From Octadecabacter antarcticus 307 (lineage in GTDB: Bacteria; Pseudomonadota; Alphaproteobacteria; Rhodobacterales; Rhodobacteraceae): a stretch of 64,000 nucleotides of DNA. A program made the translations under genes and the position numbers. The stretch covers positions 3,028,501-3,092,500 of the forward strand of contig NC_020911.1 of the NCBI RefSeq assembly GCF_000155675.2, given 5' to 3'. The notes beneath the pieces were generated by a model. That model had not been told where the DNA came from. It saw only the letters and a list, made by a program, of their open reading frames with translations, and did no database searches. Below, piece by piece: positions 17,364 through 26,388 of this stretch. Positions within the stretch are counted from its first letter, which is position 1, and each line of letters begins with the position of its first letter.

Positions 17364-17796
17364 ACTACATCAGGTGCCGCCGGAGCAAAAAGGATAAGCC
17401 TTCTCATACTGATTGACGCTGCGTTCTCAGCTTGATTGTCGCGCTACAGTTCGAGGTGCTTTATGGGAAACTCAGTGATGAGCCGATGGCCTGGCGAGCA
17501 ACATCGTCATTTTACAGCTGTGTGCTGCGCCCTCTGTGCTGGGCGGGTTTGTTGAGCAGTCAGCAAGCTCCTGGCGCACGGCACTCAGATGCTGGTTACT
17601 TTAAAACGCCATTATGGCGAGCTTGGTTGAAGCTAAACACGGACGACATGGTCAACCCCGCGCAACGTCACTGAGCACCGCAATAACTGCGTACATTTCC
17701 ACCAGCAGCTTCAACGCAGGTCTAAGGGGGTTAAATGCAGTTTGACAGCTTCAAGCGCCTATCAGGCCTTAATGCCTGATCTCCAAGCGAACCAAT
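17364..17796. other. Gene-free stretch between the IS1595 remnant and rpsU
   Basis: About 430 bases without a supported gene. An 80-codon open frame at 17432-17674 has no recognisable motif. Its right part holds one copy of an 18-bp direct repeat that recurs beyond rpsU. Confidence 0.4.
17681..17698 (+). repeat. Direct repeat flanking rpsU, copy 1
   Basis: CAATAACTGCGTACATTT occurs here and again at 18225-18242, in the same orientation on either side of rpsU. Similarity continues weakly for another dozen bases (CCACCAGCAGC against CAGTAGCAGC). Confidence 0.7.
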
Positions 17797-17997
17797 TTAT
17801 CCTTCACGCTCTGTTTTTTTTCGCGCTAGTTTGCGCTGACGGCTAACGGCTTCTTTTTGCTCTCGTGCTTTCCGCACAGACGGCTTTTCGAAATGCTCTT
17901 TGAGCCGCATTTCACGAAACACGCCTTCGCTCTGAAGCTTTTTTTTAAGCGCACGAAGCGCCTGATCGACGTTATTATCACGAACACTTACTTGCAT
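17797..17997 (-). CDS. rpsU: 30S ribosomal protein S21 (bS21)
   Basis: A 66-residue basic protein. [20 protein letters not shown], the [14 protein letters not shown] motif and a highly basic tail match bS21, which sits on the small subunit near the anti-Shine-Dalgarno region. It appears intact. It lies alone within an IS-rich stretch, flanked by a short direct repeat. Whether it is the only copy in the genome cannot be told from the window. Confidence 0.9.
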   Translation of the reverse strand: MQVSVRDNNVDQALRALKKKLQSEGVFREMRLKEHFEKPSVRKAREQKEAVSRQRKLARKKTEREG

Positions 17998-18415
17998 TTG
18001 GATTCTGCTATCTTTCCAAGAAAATCTTAAATCATTTTGCAGCGTTGCGCGACAAAATCAAACAAAATCGTCTCGGTAAGAATTGTGTTGTCCTGCTTCA
18101 GTAAGCTTGACCCCGAAGCTCAAACCCATCACGCGTTTGATCATACCGCTTGCCCGCGCGCACATCCTTCTGTGGCGCACGACACCAACGACATGCTGAA
18201 GCCCATGCATCTGCACCAAGCGCCCAATAACTGCGTACATTTTCAGTAGCAGCACGACACAGCTGATAATCTCATAGAACACATATTGTATGAGGTTATA
18301 GCGCAAGTCATTGAAATAAATGTATTTCAGCTTGAACGTGTTTTCGGTCGTCCGACCAATACCTCATACTTTATAGTCAAAGCTAACAAAGCATTATGTT
18401 TTTAGGAGTTTTGAA
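17998..18415. other. Gene-free stretch between rpsU and a truncated recombinase
   Basis: Roughly 420 bases with no supported gene. They hold the upstream region of rpsU (no strong ribosome-binding site is visible), the second copy of the 18-bp repeat at 18225-18242, and the leader of the recombinase fragment with TAGGAG at about 18401. Confidence 0.4.
18225..18242 (+). repeat. Direct repeat flanking rpsU, copy 2
   Basis: Identical to 17681-17698 over 18 bases. The two copies are 544 bases apart and bracket rpsU. Confidence 0.7.
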
Positions 18416-18835
18416 ATGCGCCAAGCACAGACATTGAACGAGGCCCAGTTACGCCGTGTAATACAGTACTGCCGCAGCCGTCGTCATCCAGTTCGTGATG
18501 AGACAATCATCATAGTCAGCTTTTACGCAGGGCTGCGGGCAAAGGAGATCGCAGCGCTAACAGTGGACAACGTGTTTGACGAAGCAGGCGCGGTGCGGAC
18601 ACAGTTCATCCTATCGCCAGAACAGAGCAAGGGCGGCAGGACACGCACTGTGTATTTGAACCAGCGCTTGCGGAAATCACTTGCTGAATACAGCAGCACA
18701 ATCCGACTGAGCGATCCACAGCGTCCATTGTTCACCAGCCAGAAAGGTGGTCATTTCTCAGCCAACACCATGTGCCAGCTGTTTCTTGAGATTTACAAAG
18801 CATGCGGGTTCAAAGATGTGTCAATCGCAGAGTAA
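18416..18835 (+). pseudogene. Tyrosine recombinase, C-terminal half removed by IS21
   Basis: About 134 residues of a phage-integrase-type catalytic domain start at ATG 18416. The first catalytic Arg is in FYAGLRAKEIAALTVDNV, and FILSPEQSKGGRTRTVYLN is the usual beta-strand region. The frame runs into the IS21 end at about 18819, before the HxxR, second His/Trp and Tyr motifs, so the product cannot recombine DNA. There is no separate N-terminal arm-binding domain, as in short XerC-like or resolvase-like forms. Confidence 0.8.
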
Positions 18836-18979
18836 AATGGGACCTCTGTCGCGGGGTAAGAAGGGGCCATTTCGGGTGATGTTTGTGTGGCGCTTTGGTG
18901 GGCGTGCTTGTCATATAGCTAACGCGCGCCAAAGCGCATGTTGGCCCTAGGGCCACCATTGTTCTGATCTGGATGGGGC

Positions 18980-19732
18980 TTACTTTTGTTTGTTACGGCT
19001 GTGTTTGAGCCTGTAGCTTTCGCCGTTCATCTCAAGAATGTGGACGTGGTGGGTCAAACGGTCCAGTAACGCGCCTGTCAGGCGCTCAGAGCCAAAGACC
19101 TCGGTCCATTCATCGAAGGGCAGGTTCGAGGTTATGATGATGGACCCGCGTTCGTAGCATTGGGATATGACTTCAAAGAGCAATTCCGCGCCCGATTTGC
19201 TGAGGGGCACAAAGCCCAGTTCGTCAATGATCAACAGGTTCTGGCTTGTCAGATGTTTTTGAAGGCGCTGCAATCTCCGCTCATCTTGGGCTTCAATCAG
19301 GTCATGGACCAATGCTGCCGCCGTTGTGAAGCGAACCTTCAGTCCCCTCTGACACGCAGCCAACCCAAGTCCCAAAGCGATGTGCGTCTTGCCCGTGCCT
19401 GAGGGGCCAAGGGCGATGATATTCTCCCTGCGATCCACGTAGTCGCAACGCGCCAGATCCATCGTCAGCGGCTTGTTCAAGCTGGGCATGATCTTGAAGT
19501 CAAAGCTGTCCAAGCTTTTGGTGCTGGGGAACTTCGCCGCTTTGATCCGACGTTCAATCATCCGCCGTTCACGGTCGATCAACTCCATCTCACACAAGCG
19601 CGCCAAGTAGTGGATGTGGTCTTTGTTCTCTGCAGCACAGAGCTGCGCCTGTTTGGCATACTCGCCTTGGAACGTTGGCAGTCGCAGTTGTTTAAGATGA
19701 TGCCGCAGAAGGATCTGAGGGGCTTCAGTCAT
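18980..19732 (-). CDS. istB: IS21-family helper ATPase IstB
   Basis: A 250-residue DnaC-like AAA+ ATPase. Walker A is GPSGTGKTH at about residues 109-117 and Walker B is LLIIDELGF. TSNLPFDEWTEVFGSERLTG and the final DRLTHHVHILEMNGESYR are hallmarks of IstB. It regulates strand transfer by IstA. Its start overlaps the istA stop (ATGA). Confidence 0.95.
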   Translation of the reverse strand: MTEAPQILLRHHLKQLRLPTFQGEYAKQAQLCAAENKDHIHYLARLCEMELIDRERRMIERRIKAAKFPSTKSLDSFDFKIMPSLNKPLTMDLARCDYVDRRENIIALGPSGTGKTHIALGLGLAACQRGLKVRFTTAAALVHDLIEAQDERRLQRLQKHLTSQNLLIIDELGFVPLSKSGAELLFEVISQCYERGSIIITSNLPFDEWTEVFGSERLTGALLDRLTHHVHILEMNGESYRLKHSRNKQK

Positions 19733-20239
19733 GCCGCCGTCCTCCCCATCAGGCTCATGTAACTGGACGGGCGTGTTGTGCCGACATTGGCCTTGGGCAA
19801 GTAGGGATAGAAGTCCAAATCCAATCGCGGTGGCCGCTTCTCAACTCTGCACAGCACAAGATGTTTTACAGCGTCATACCCAATCGCGCCCAGATCAATG
19901 GCATGCTGGATCGCACCCTGCACAACATCCATTTCGAACGTCTCCAACAGACGAAGGACCTGAACATATTCCCGCTTGCCCGGCTTACCCATTCTGGCTT
20001 CAAGCAGCCGGTGCAGCGTGGCAAATACATCTGGCAAATTCCAACCCTGCAAAGGCGCGGCCTGATCCAAGGCACCCACCTTTTGTTCAAGCAGGGGCAA
20101 AAAGTGCAACGGGTCAAAGATCATATCCGCTGATGTGTAGGATCGTTTGTGCCGCGCAATAATCTCGTTGCCGCAGCCGATGATAACCTCATGCACAAAC
20201 CCACGCACGTGAACGTCGTGGTGCGCATAGGCTACTGGC
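19729..20239 (-). pseudogene. istA: istA, 3' portion (split by IS256)
   Basis: The last 170 or so codons of IstA, reading from VAYAHHDVHVRGFVHEV through RHKRSYTSADMIFDPLHFLP to the C-terminus. They join in frame with the 5' portion at 21627-22624 once the IS256 element and one copy of the 9-bp duplication GCTACTGGC (plus strand) are removed. The joined sequence reads NDYSVPVAYAHHDVHVRG, the normal IstA motif. Confidence 0.9.
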
Positions 20240-21626
20240 GAGTTATTGTCAAATCTGGTGTTTGAGGGTTGTCGGTCATGCGGCGATCTGGCTGTGGTTG
20301 GTGGTTTCAATTCCGTCTTTGAACTTGACGCCTGTGATGACTTTGGCCAGGTAATCAAAGCCGCGTAGCTTCCTCCAGTTTTGCTCTGCGCATTGTCCCA
20401 GCTTGAACATCATGTGCAGCATGCCATCGCGTGACAGGCAGCCCTTTGAGCGCTTGGTGCGATGTCGGATCGTGGCGAAGGCCGATTCAATTGGGTTGCT
20501 GGTGCGGATACTCTGCCAATGTTGGGCGGGGAAGTCGAAGAATGCCATGAGTTCTTCGCGGTCTTTTTGCAGGCACAGCGCCGCCTTGGGATATTTGGGT
20601 TCGTAGATTTTGATGAACAAATCGAACGCCTTTTCCGCATCATCTTTGGTCTCAGCCTGCCAGATGTTGTGGATCGCCGCTTTGGCCTTTGGCTGTGATA
20701 GCTTGGGCAGGCAGTTGAGCACGTTCATCGTTTTGTGTTGCCAGCACCGCTGCTGTCGGGCCGTGGGGTAGACTTCATCCATGGCGGCCCAGAACCCCAT
20801 GGCACCGTCTCCAATCGCCAATTTTGGGGCATTCATTCCCTGGCTTTTGAGGCTGAGCAGAACTTCTCGCCAGCTCTGGGTGGACTCGCGCACCCCGTCC
20901 TCAATGGCCAAGAACCGCTTCTTGCCACGGGCTGTGACGCCAACAATTACAAGGGCGCAGAGCTTGTCATCCTCGCCCCGAAGGCCGCTGTGAACGCCGT
21001 CAGCCCAGATGTAGACGATTGGCTCATCATCTAACTCAGCGTCTTTCCAAGCCTCGTATTCATTGGCCCAATCGCGTTTTAAACGCGAAACCGTATTTGC
21101 TGACAATCCCTTGGCATCAGGGCCCAAGAGAACCTTGAGGGCTGGGGCCATCTCACCGCTGGAAATGCCTTTGAGGTAAAGCCACGGCAAGGCAGCTTCC
21201 AAGGTCTTGGTTCTACGCACATAGGGTGGCACCAGGGCCGAGCGGAATGTTACTGGTGTGCCATCCTTCGAGCGGACCTTTGGAATCCGCACGCTCACAG
21301 GGCCAATGCCCGTTTGAAATGGGCGAGCCGGATGATGTCCATTGCGCACGACTGCCGCGTGACCGGCATCGGTGCGTAAGCCGGTAAATTGCGCCAGATA
21401 ACTGACAAGCTCGGCCTCAACTGCTGTCGCTATCAATTGTTGTGCTCCCGTTTTCAGCAACTCCGTCAGCGCGTCCGTCATCCCGTCTCGACGCGCAAAA
21501 TCAACAATGTTAGTCGTTTCCATGGTGGTGTATCTCCTTCGGTTGGGCTGCTGTCTTCCAACAACAATTCAACCAGATACGCCGCCAACCTTCAAACCAC
21601 TCAAACACTAGATTCAGTCATATCTC
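20240..21626 (-). mobile_element. IS256-family insertion sequence, 415-aa type, copy 2
   Basis: A 1387-bp element, the same length and ends as the copy at 8781-10167. It is flanked by an exact 9-bp duplication GCTACTGGC at 20231-20239 and 21627-21635, lying inside istA. Confidence 0.95.
20276..21523 (-). CDS. IS256-family transposase (415 aa), second copy
   Basis: Nearly identical to the transposase at 8884-10131, with Glu instead of Gly near residue 38, SQGMN for SRGMN and TIRHR for TIQHR. Catalytic blocks IWADGVHSG, GDGAMGFW and TSNPIESAFATI are intact. It is probably functional and responsible for the recent spread of this element. Confidence 0.95.
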   Translation of the reverse strand: METTNIVDFARRDGMTDALTELLKTGAQQLIATAVEAELVSYLAQFTGLRTDAGHAAVVRNGHHPARPFQTGIGPVSVRIPKVRSKDGTPVTFRSALVPPYVRRTKTLEAALPWLYLKGISSGEMAPALKVLLGPDAKGLSANTVSRLKRDWANEYEAWKDAELDDEPIVYIWADGVHSGLRGEDDKLCALVIVGVTARGKKRFLAIEDGVRESTQSWREVLLSLKSQGMNAPKLAIGDGAMGFWAAMDEVYPTARQQRCWQHKTMNVLNCLPKLSQPKAKAAIHNIWQAETKDDAEKAFDLFIKIYEPKYPKAALCLQKDREELMAFFDFPAQHWQSIRTSNPIESAFATIRHRTKRSKGCLSRDGMLHMMFKLGQCAEQNWRKLRGFDYLAKVITGVKFKDGIETTNHSQIAA

Positions 21627-22624
21627 GCTACTGGCACCGAGTAATCATTGCTGCGATAGCGCACCATTGAGATTGACGTGGCCCGCGTGCTGACGTGATC
21701 GCAGGCTTCATATTCTGCGATGGGCAATCCCATCAGAGCATCCAAATCCGACATCAGGCGTGCGCCTATAGTTTGGGTGTGACCCCGCAACGTATCGCCC
21801 TGACGTGCTAAACACTTCTCTTCCAAATGTGTGTTCAGATCATCAAAGCTGTCATAACGAGGTGCGGGAACCATGAAGTTGCGGCGGGTGTATCCAACCA
21901 TGCCCTCAACGTTGCCTTTATCGTTCCCTCGCGCGGGTCTGCCAAACTTGTCATCAAACAAGTAATGCGACTGCAGCTCCGTAAACCGACGTGTGCGGAT
22001 GCGCGTTCTGTCCCCGAGTATCCGAGCCACGGCGATCTTGGTATTGTCGTAGAGAATGGATTGCGGAATGCCGCCAAAGAAAGCAAAGGCCGAGACATGG
22101 CCATCACAAAACGCCTCGGTTGTCTCAGCTGGATACCCCTTCACAAATACAGCATCAGAATGCGGCAGGCTCATCACGAAGAAGTGGATCTTACATTCTA
22201 CGCCGCCAATCACGCCAAGGGTCTCGCCAAAATCGACCTGTGCATGGCCCGGACGATGCGACAGTGGCACAAACACCTCTTTGGTGCGCCGCTTTTGCTC
22301 CCGAACGTAATAAGTCACCGTCGTCAGGCTGCCAGCATACCGATGTTCGTCGCGCAGGCGTTCAAAAATACGCTTCGCTGTATGCCGCTGCTTTTTGATC
22401 AGGGCCTTATCTGTGCGCAGGATCTTGTCGATAACACCGACATAATCATCAAGCGTTGGGCGACGTGGCGCTTCTGAACGGCGGTAACCAGGTGGCAGTG
22501 CATGACGCAGCATCTTCGCGATCGTCTTACGGTCCTTGTTAAAATATCGAGCCGCTTCTCGGGCTGACATACCGTCCTTCAAACAAGCGCGGCGCACACG
22601 ATTATAAATATCCACAGAATACAT
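21627..22624 (-). pseudogene. istA: istA, 5' portion (split by IS256)
   Basis: The first 330 or so codons of an IS21 transposase: helix-turn-helix N-terminus (RACLKDGMSAREAARYFNKD), then the rve DDE domain with HRPGHAQVDFGE (Asp), SILYDNTKIAV (Asp) and GNDKGNVEGMVGY (Glu). It breaks off at NDYSVPVA, where the IS256 copy is inserted. The start ATG at 22624 has GGCGGGAG upstream. Confidence 0.9.
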
Positions 22625-22733
22625 CTCCCGCCCTCCGAATAAACGAAGGGCACAAACTGGCGGAATTTTACTCCGCTACAACTGCGCTATGTCGCAGCCG
22701 TTTCTGTGGCCCATTATTGCTGTGCGTTTTACA

Positions 22734-23894
22734 AGTGCAAATGATAACTTCACGGGTGGCCCCTATTCTGCTGAGATTGTCAGAGAAGTACGGAAGGCAT
22801 TAGTAACGCATTGGTTCATCACACCTAAGCAGAAATCTTCAAAGCAAGATGGTCTTGCGGCTATCTACACCTACGAGCCAACGATTGTTCCTAGCCACCT
22901 AAAGTTTAAGTGCCACGGCATTGGTCCAATGGTTGAGGTGCGCAGCGAGAGAATAAAGACGTATGGCAACGCTGTAGGCGGTAAGCGGATGTCACCACGT
23001 CAATTTGCGCCTCACTTTAACCCTCTGGTTGCCGATATGAAGGCCATCAACAGTCTAGCACTACAGTACCCATTAGCTGATTTAGACGGTTGGGAGTTGG
23101 GGCAGTCAAAACGTATTTTCAACAATGGCTCCCTAACCTCAGGAGGACGTATGTATGGATCATGGCAGAACTCTAATGAACTAGAGCGGCTTCAGATGAC
23201 CATTGGGGATGAGCCTGTATGTGAGATTGATGTGACTGCCTGTTTCCCTAACATTTGTCATTCCATGTTTGGTGGGACTAACCACCTTGGGCGCGATCCG
23301 TATCAACAGATTAAGTTTGTTCGGGAGGTTAACGACCCAGATGAACGTCAGAAGATGAGAAAACTAGCAAAACTGCTGTCATCTGTATGGGTAGCTAGCC
23401 GTGGCAATCAAACGCAATTCCCTGCGGGTAAGAAAAACGCTGACAATGGTGTGACTGTCTCAATACGGGAGCAGTTTGACCTTAGCAAAAACATCAAATT
23501 TAAGGACCTGATGGGGCAAGTAATCGAGGTATTTCCATTCTTTGGAAAGATCAAAGCCGATAGCCCATGTCTTATGTTTAAGGAGTCAGAGATTTTTAGT
23601 GCTGCCATCTTGAGTTTAGTCAGTTGGGGTATTCCAGCTTATCCTATGCATGATGCGCTGATGGTTAGGTTGTCGGACCAAACCGATGGTGTTGAGGCAC
23701 TACAGGCATCACTAAAGCAGCATCTTGGATTCCTACCTGATGTAGATGTTTCCTACATGGATGAGCTTGGTGAGGTTAAAAGCAATTATGCAACACGACC
23801 CCATGATGATCAGGGTACGATAGAAAAACTTAGGAAGCCTATAGCTACAGATTGGAGTCTTGAAGATGACTTTGATGTACTAGAGGATTATTAA
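22734..23894 (+). CDS. Polymerase-like mobile-element protein (TV-Pol-like), 5' truncated
   Basis: The open frame begins at 22689 inside the IS21 end; native sequence starts after 22733. About 387 native residues remain. A linked set of motifs is visible: KRIFNNGS then GGRMYGSW (residues 141-159 of the frame), VCEIDVTACFPNICHSMF (Asp181), a basic helix MRKLAKLLSS, and IPAYPMHDALMVRL (His321-Asp322). This motif order matches proteins in proteobacterial mobile elements related to superfamily A polymerases (the TV-Pol group of Iyer and colleagues), with motifs A and C carrying the catalytic Asp residues. The family call is from memory of the motifs, and activity is unproven. Confidence 0.6.
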   Translation, partial: SANDNFTGGPYSAEIVREVRKALVTHWFITPKQKSSKQDGLAAIYTYEPTIVPSHLKFKCHGIGPMVEVRSERIKTYGNAVGGKRMSPRQFAPHFNPLVADMKAINSLALQYPLADLDGWELGQSKRIFNNGSLTSGGRMYGSWQNSNELERLQMTIGDEPVCEIDVTACFPNICHSMFGGTNHLGRDPYQQIKFVREVNDPDERQKMRKLAKLLSSVWVASRGNQTQFPAGKKNADNGVTVSIREQFDLSKNIKFKDLMGQVIEVFPFFGKIKADSPCLMFKESEIFSAAILSLVSWGIPAYPMHDALMVRLSDQTDGVEALQASLKQHLGFLPDVDVSYMDELGEVKSNYATRPHDDQGTIEKLRKPIATDWSLEDDFDVLEDY

Positions 23895-23955
23895 TTCTTA
23901 TGGCTTATAGCTAGAGAGATATAGTGATATGCCTCATGATTATTAACTACTTAAG

Positions 23956-24033
23956 TAATACCCCTATGGTTATAATTACATATGTAGATACCTCATGATT
24001 ATAATTACATATGTGGATACTTTAGGGGTATTA
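23956..24033. repeat. Inverted-repeat-bounded AT-rich tandem repeat (iteron-like)
   Basis: Two tandem 27-29-base units (23965-23991 and 23993-24020) share TTATAATTACATATGT(A/G)GATAC. They are enclosed by an 11-base inverted repeat, TAATACCCCTA at 23956-23966 and TAGGGGTATTA at 24023-24033. A shorter related CTCATGATTATTAACTAC lies just upstream. The layout resembles iterons or a regulator-binding array. It lies between the polymerase-like gene and a periplasmic protein gene. Confidence 0.6.
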
Positions 24034-24650
24034 TTGGGTGGTAGTAGTATAAGAGGTAAGAGGAAGATTTTAGTGTAGGAGCGTCTTTACTGCCAACAAA
24101 AGAACCTCAATCAATGTTTACTTTGACGCTGCCTAAGAAGTACTGAAAGGAACCAAGCGATGAAACTATGTACGATCACAACAAGCCTATGTTTAGCATT
24201 GGCGTCACCTGTGATTGCTGAGGATACGCCAAGGGCGGGCCAGCTTGCTATGGAGCTAGTTGCAGTTGATCAAGTCATTATGGAACGTTCTGCAAAAGTT
24301 CTTGAATATGCGAGTGGCGCAGCAGAACTACAGGTAATGCTTGATGGAAATAACGCCATATGTTCAGGAACAGAGCGAGGCGAGGCGTTTGATGTTGCGC
24401 TGCTTGGCGTCATACAGGGTTTGGTTGACATTGACTGGGTTGGGGTTGCTCAAATACGGCAAAATCTCTTAAATTCAGTAGAAACTAAGCCAGAAATTAG
24501 GGCCGCCGCAGTTTTGTGTTCTAAGGGTGAAGTGATAACTGCCCGTCAAAACATTGCTGCTATGAGTTGGGAGTTAGCGAGGCGGGCTAATGTAATAGCA
24601 AGTAGTTTGACTGACTACAGGACGAAACTAGAGCAAGACATGGTCGCCGC

Positions 24651-26032
24651 GAGTTATAACCGAAAGTTGGTGACGGCCCGAATGGGCGGCATATCATGGC
24701 GTTGTTGAAGCGCCGCAATTCTCATTGAGAAAAGGATATGCCACATGACCAAGAATACAGTTATCGACTTCGCAAAACCAAGCGATTTTTCACCTGATCC
24801 GCTGACGGATCTTCTGCGAGCAGGTGCGCAGGAACTTCTGGCCACTGCGGTGCGCGCGGAGGTGTCCGAATTCATGGGCAGTCACGCGCACCTTTTGGAC
24901 GACGAGGGTCGCCAGCGTCTGGTGCGCCACGGGTTTTTGCCAGAGCGCGAAGTTATGACCGGGATCGGCAAGGTAGCGGTTCAGGTTCCTCGGGTGCGCG
25001 ACCGTGGGGTAAACGCGAATGGCTCGAAGGTCCGTTTCAGTTCTTCGCTTGTTCCGCCGTATCTGCGCAAGGCCAAGTCTGTGGAAGAATTGCTGCCGTG
25101 GCTTTACCTCAAAGGGATCTCGACAGGCGATTTCAGCGAGGCACTGGCATCACTTGTAGGACCAGACGCCGACGGGTTGTCCGCCTCGACGATCACGCGA
25201 CTGAAGTCGACTTGGTGGGACGAATATGAAGCGTGGCGCAAGCGAGACCTGTCGGGAAAGCGCTACGTCTACATCTGGGCGGACGGTGTCTACTTCAACC
25301 CGCGCCTGGACGATGATCGTCAATGTATGTTGGTGATTATTGGCGCGGATGAGTATGGCGACAAGGATGTTCTGGGCATCATGGACGGGTTCCGCGAGAA
25401 TGCGGACAGCTGGCGGGACCTTCTTCGTAGCCTGAAGAAACGGGGACTGACGATTGCGCCCGATCTGGCCTGTGGGGACGGTGCACTGGGCTTTTGGACC
25501 GCACTGCGGGACGTGTATCCCACGACGAAAGAGCAGCGCTGTTGGGTCCACAAGATGGCCAACATCACGGGCGCGATGCCAAAGCCCCTGCATGAAAAGG
25601 CCAAGGCAGGGCTGCAAGACATCTGGATGGCGGCAACAAAGAAAGAGGCCGTTGTCGCCTTCGACCTGTTCGTTGAAACTTACGGTGTCAAATACGAGCG
25701 TGCAGTCAAAAAGCTGACCAAGGATCGCAACGTGCTGCTGACATTCTACGACTTCCCAGCCGAGCACTGGAAGCACATCCGCACGACAAACCCCATCGAG
25801 AGCGTCTTCGCCACCGTGCGCAACCGAACCCGCAAGACCAAGGGCTGCCTGAGCCGCAAAACGGCCCTGTCCATGGTCTTCAAACTTATGATGTCAGCGA
25901 AGAAGAAGTGGCGAAAACTCAGCGGCACAAACCGCCTGCCAGAAGTCATTCAGGGGGTTGAGTTCAAAGACGGGATCAAGCAACTTCAAAAAGCCGCCTA
26001 ATCATGCCGTCACCAACTTTTGGGTATAACTC
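24651..26032 (+). mobile_element. IS256-family insertion sequence, 418-aa type, copy 2
   Basis: A 1382-bp element with ends GAGTTATAACCGAAAGTTGG and, in reverse, GAGTTATACCCAAAAGTTGG. It is flanked by an exact 8-bp duplication GTCGCCGC at 24643-24650 and 26033-26040. Confidence 0.95.
24745..26001 (+). CDS. IS256-family transposase (418 aa), second copy
   Basis: A complete protein, homologous over its full length to the one at 6460-7716, with the same catalytic blocks (IWADGVYF, CGDGALGFW, TTNPIESVFATV). Differences include GSHAHL for GGHAHL and LKKRGLT for LQKRGLT. Many silent changes separate the two genes, so they are older relatives and not a fresh duplication. Confidence 0.95.
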   Translation: MTKNTVIDFAKPSDFSPDPLTDLLRAGAQELLATAVRAEVSEFMGSHAHLLDDEGRQRLVRHGFLPEREVMTGIGKVAVQVPRVRDRGVNANGSKVRFSSSLVPPYLRKAKSVEELLPWLYLKGISTGDFSEALASLVGPDADGLSASTITRLKSTWWDEYEAWRKRDLSGKRYVYIWADGVYFNPRLDDDRQCMLVIIGADEYGDKDVLGIMDGFRENADSWRDLLRSLKKRGLTIAPDLACGDGALGFWTALRDVYPTTKEQRCWVHKMANITGAMPKPLHEKAKAGLQDIWMAATKKEAVVAFDLFVETYGVKYERAVKKLTKDRNVLLTFYDFPAEHWKHIRTTNPIESVFATVRNRTRKTKGCLSRKTALSMVFKLMMSAKKKWRKLSGTNRLPEVIQGVEFKDGIKQLQKAA

Positions 26033-26097
26033 GTCGCCGCTGCACTTAAACACAACTAAAGTTACTTGGTGCCGCTCGCTTATGTTCTAAAATGACA

Positions 26098-26290
26098 CCC
26101 CTCGAATACATCAGGGACCATGGCTTAAATAGGTCTCGTGAGTGCCATTGGGTTCATTTGCTGATGGGAGGTAGCCTAAACTTTACCAACGCACCCTACG
26201 GATACCACAGGGCCTCTCAGGGGCATGCACGCGCTGGGCTGGTGATGCCCTAATCTGTGGTAGTACTCACTGTGTGGTGCTACAGAAGTT
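26098..26290 (+). repeat. Structured intergenic repeat R1
   Basis: First of three related 180-215-base repeats (also 26806-26980 and 27542-27754). It shares CCCCTCGAATACAT and GGCTTAAATAGG with R3, and the core CATGCACGCGCTGGGCTGGT with R3 in full and with R2 in part. TACCACAG at 26203-26210 pairs perfectly with CTGTGGTA at 26255-26262, enclosing GGGC/GCCC and a smaller arm. Each copy lies downstream of a small gene in the same orientation. Confidence 0.7.
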
Positions 26291-26388
26291 GGAGATAGTC
26301 TTATCAGGCAGCGCTTCGAACTTGCTTGACCGACAGCAAATTTTCAGGACCATACCCCCAACAACATTCTAATAAATCGGTAACCCTA

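Larger units (their letters stand above)
18819..22733 (-). mobile_element. IS21-family element interrupted by an IS256 copy
   Basis: The ends are TGTCAATCGCAGAG at 18819 and, in reverse from 22733, TGTAAAACGCACAGC, which form imperfect terminal repeats. Without the nested 1387-bp IS256 and its duplication the element is about 2.5 kb, normal for IS21. IstB is intact and istA is split. No matching target duplication is visible. The flanks differ (a truncated recombinase on one side, a 5'-truncated polymerase-like gene on the other), which suggests deletion or recombination after insertion. Confidence 0.85.
24160..26059 (+). pseudogene. Small periplasmic protein gene split by IS256
   Basis: ATG 24160 follows GAAAGGAACC. 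Residues 1-20 form a signal peptide (LCLALASPVIAEDTP). The frame runs 164 codons to the IS256 insertion. Removing the element and one GTCGCCGC duplication restores ...DMVAAALKHN with a TAA at 26057-26059, giving a native protein of about 169 residues. The mature part is helical with two Cys (ICSG and LCSK) that could pair. I do not recognise the family. The element adds about 15 foreign codons in the disrupted form. Confidence 0.75.

Noticed and set aside
17432..17674. 80-codon open frame
   Set aside because: No recognisable motif, no convincing ribosome-binding site, composition not coding-like.
19731..20162. Plus-strand frame opposite the istA 3' part
   Set aside because: Shadow of istA/istB coding sequence; no protein family features.
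23940..24040. CRISPR array
   Set aside because: Only two long repeat units with no unique spacers between them, and no cas genes anywhere in the window.
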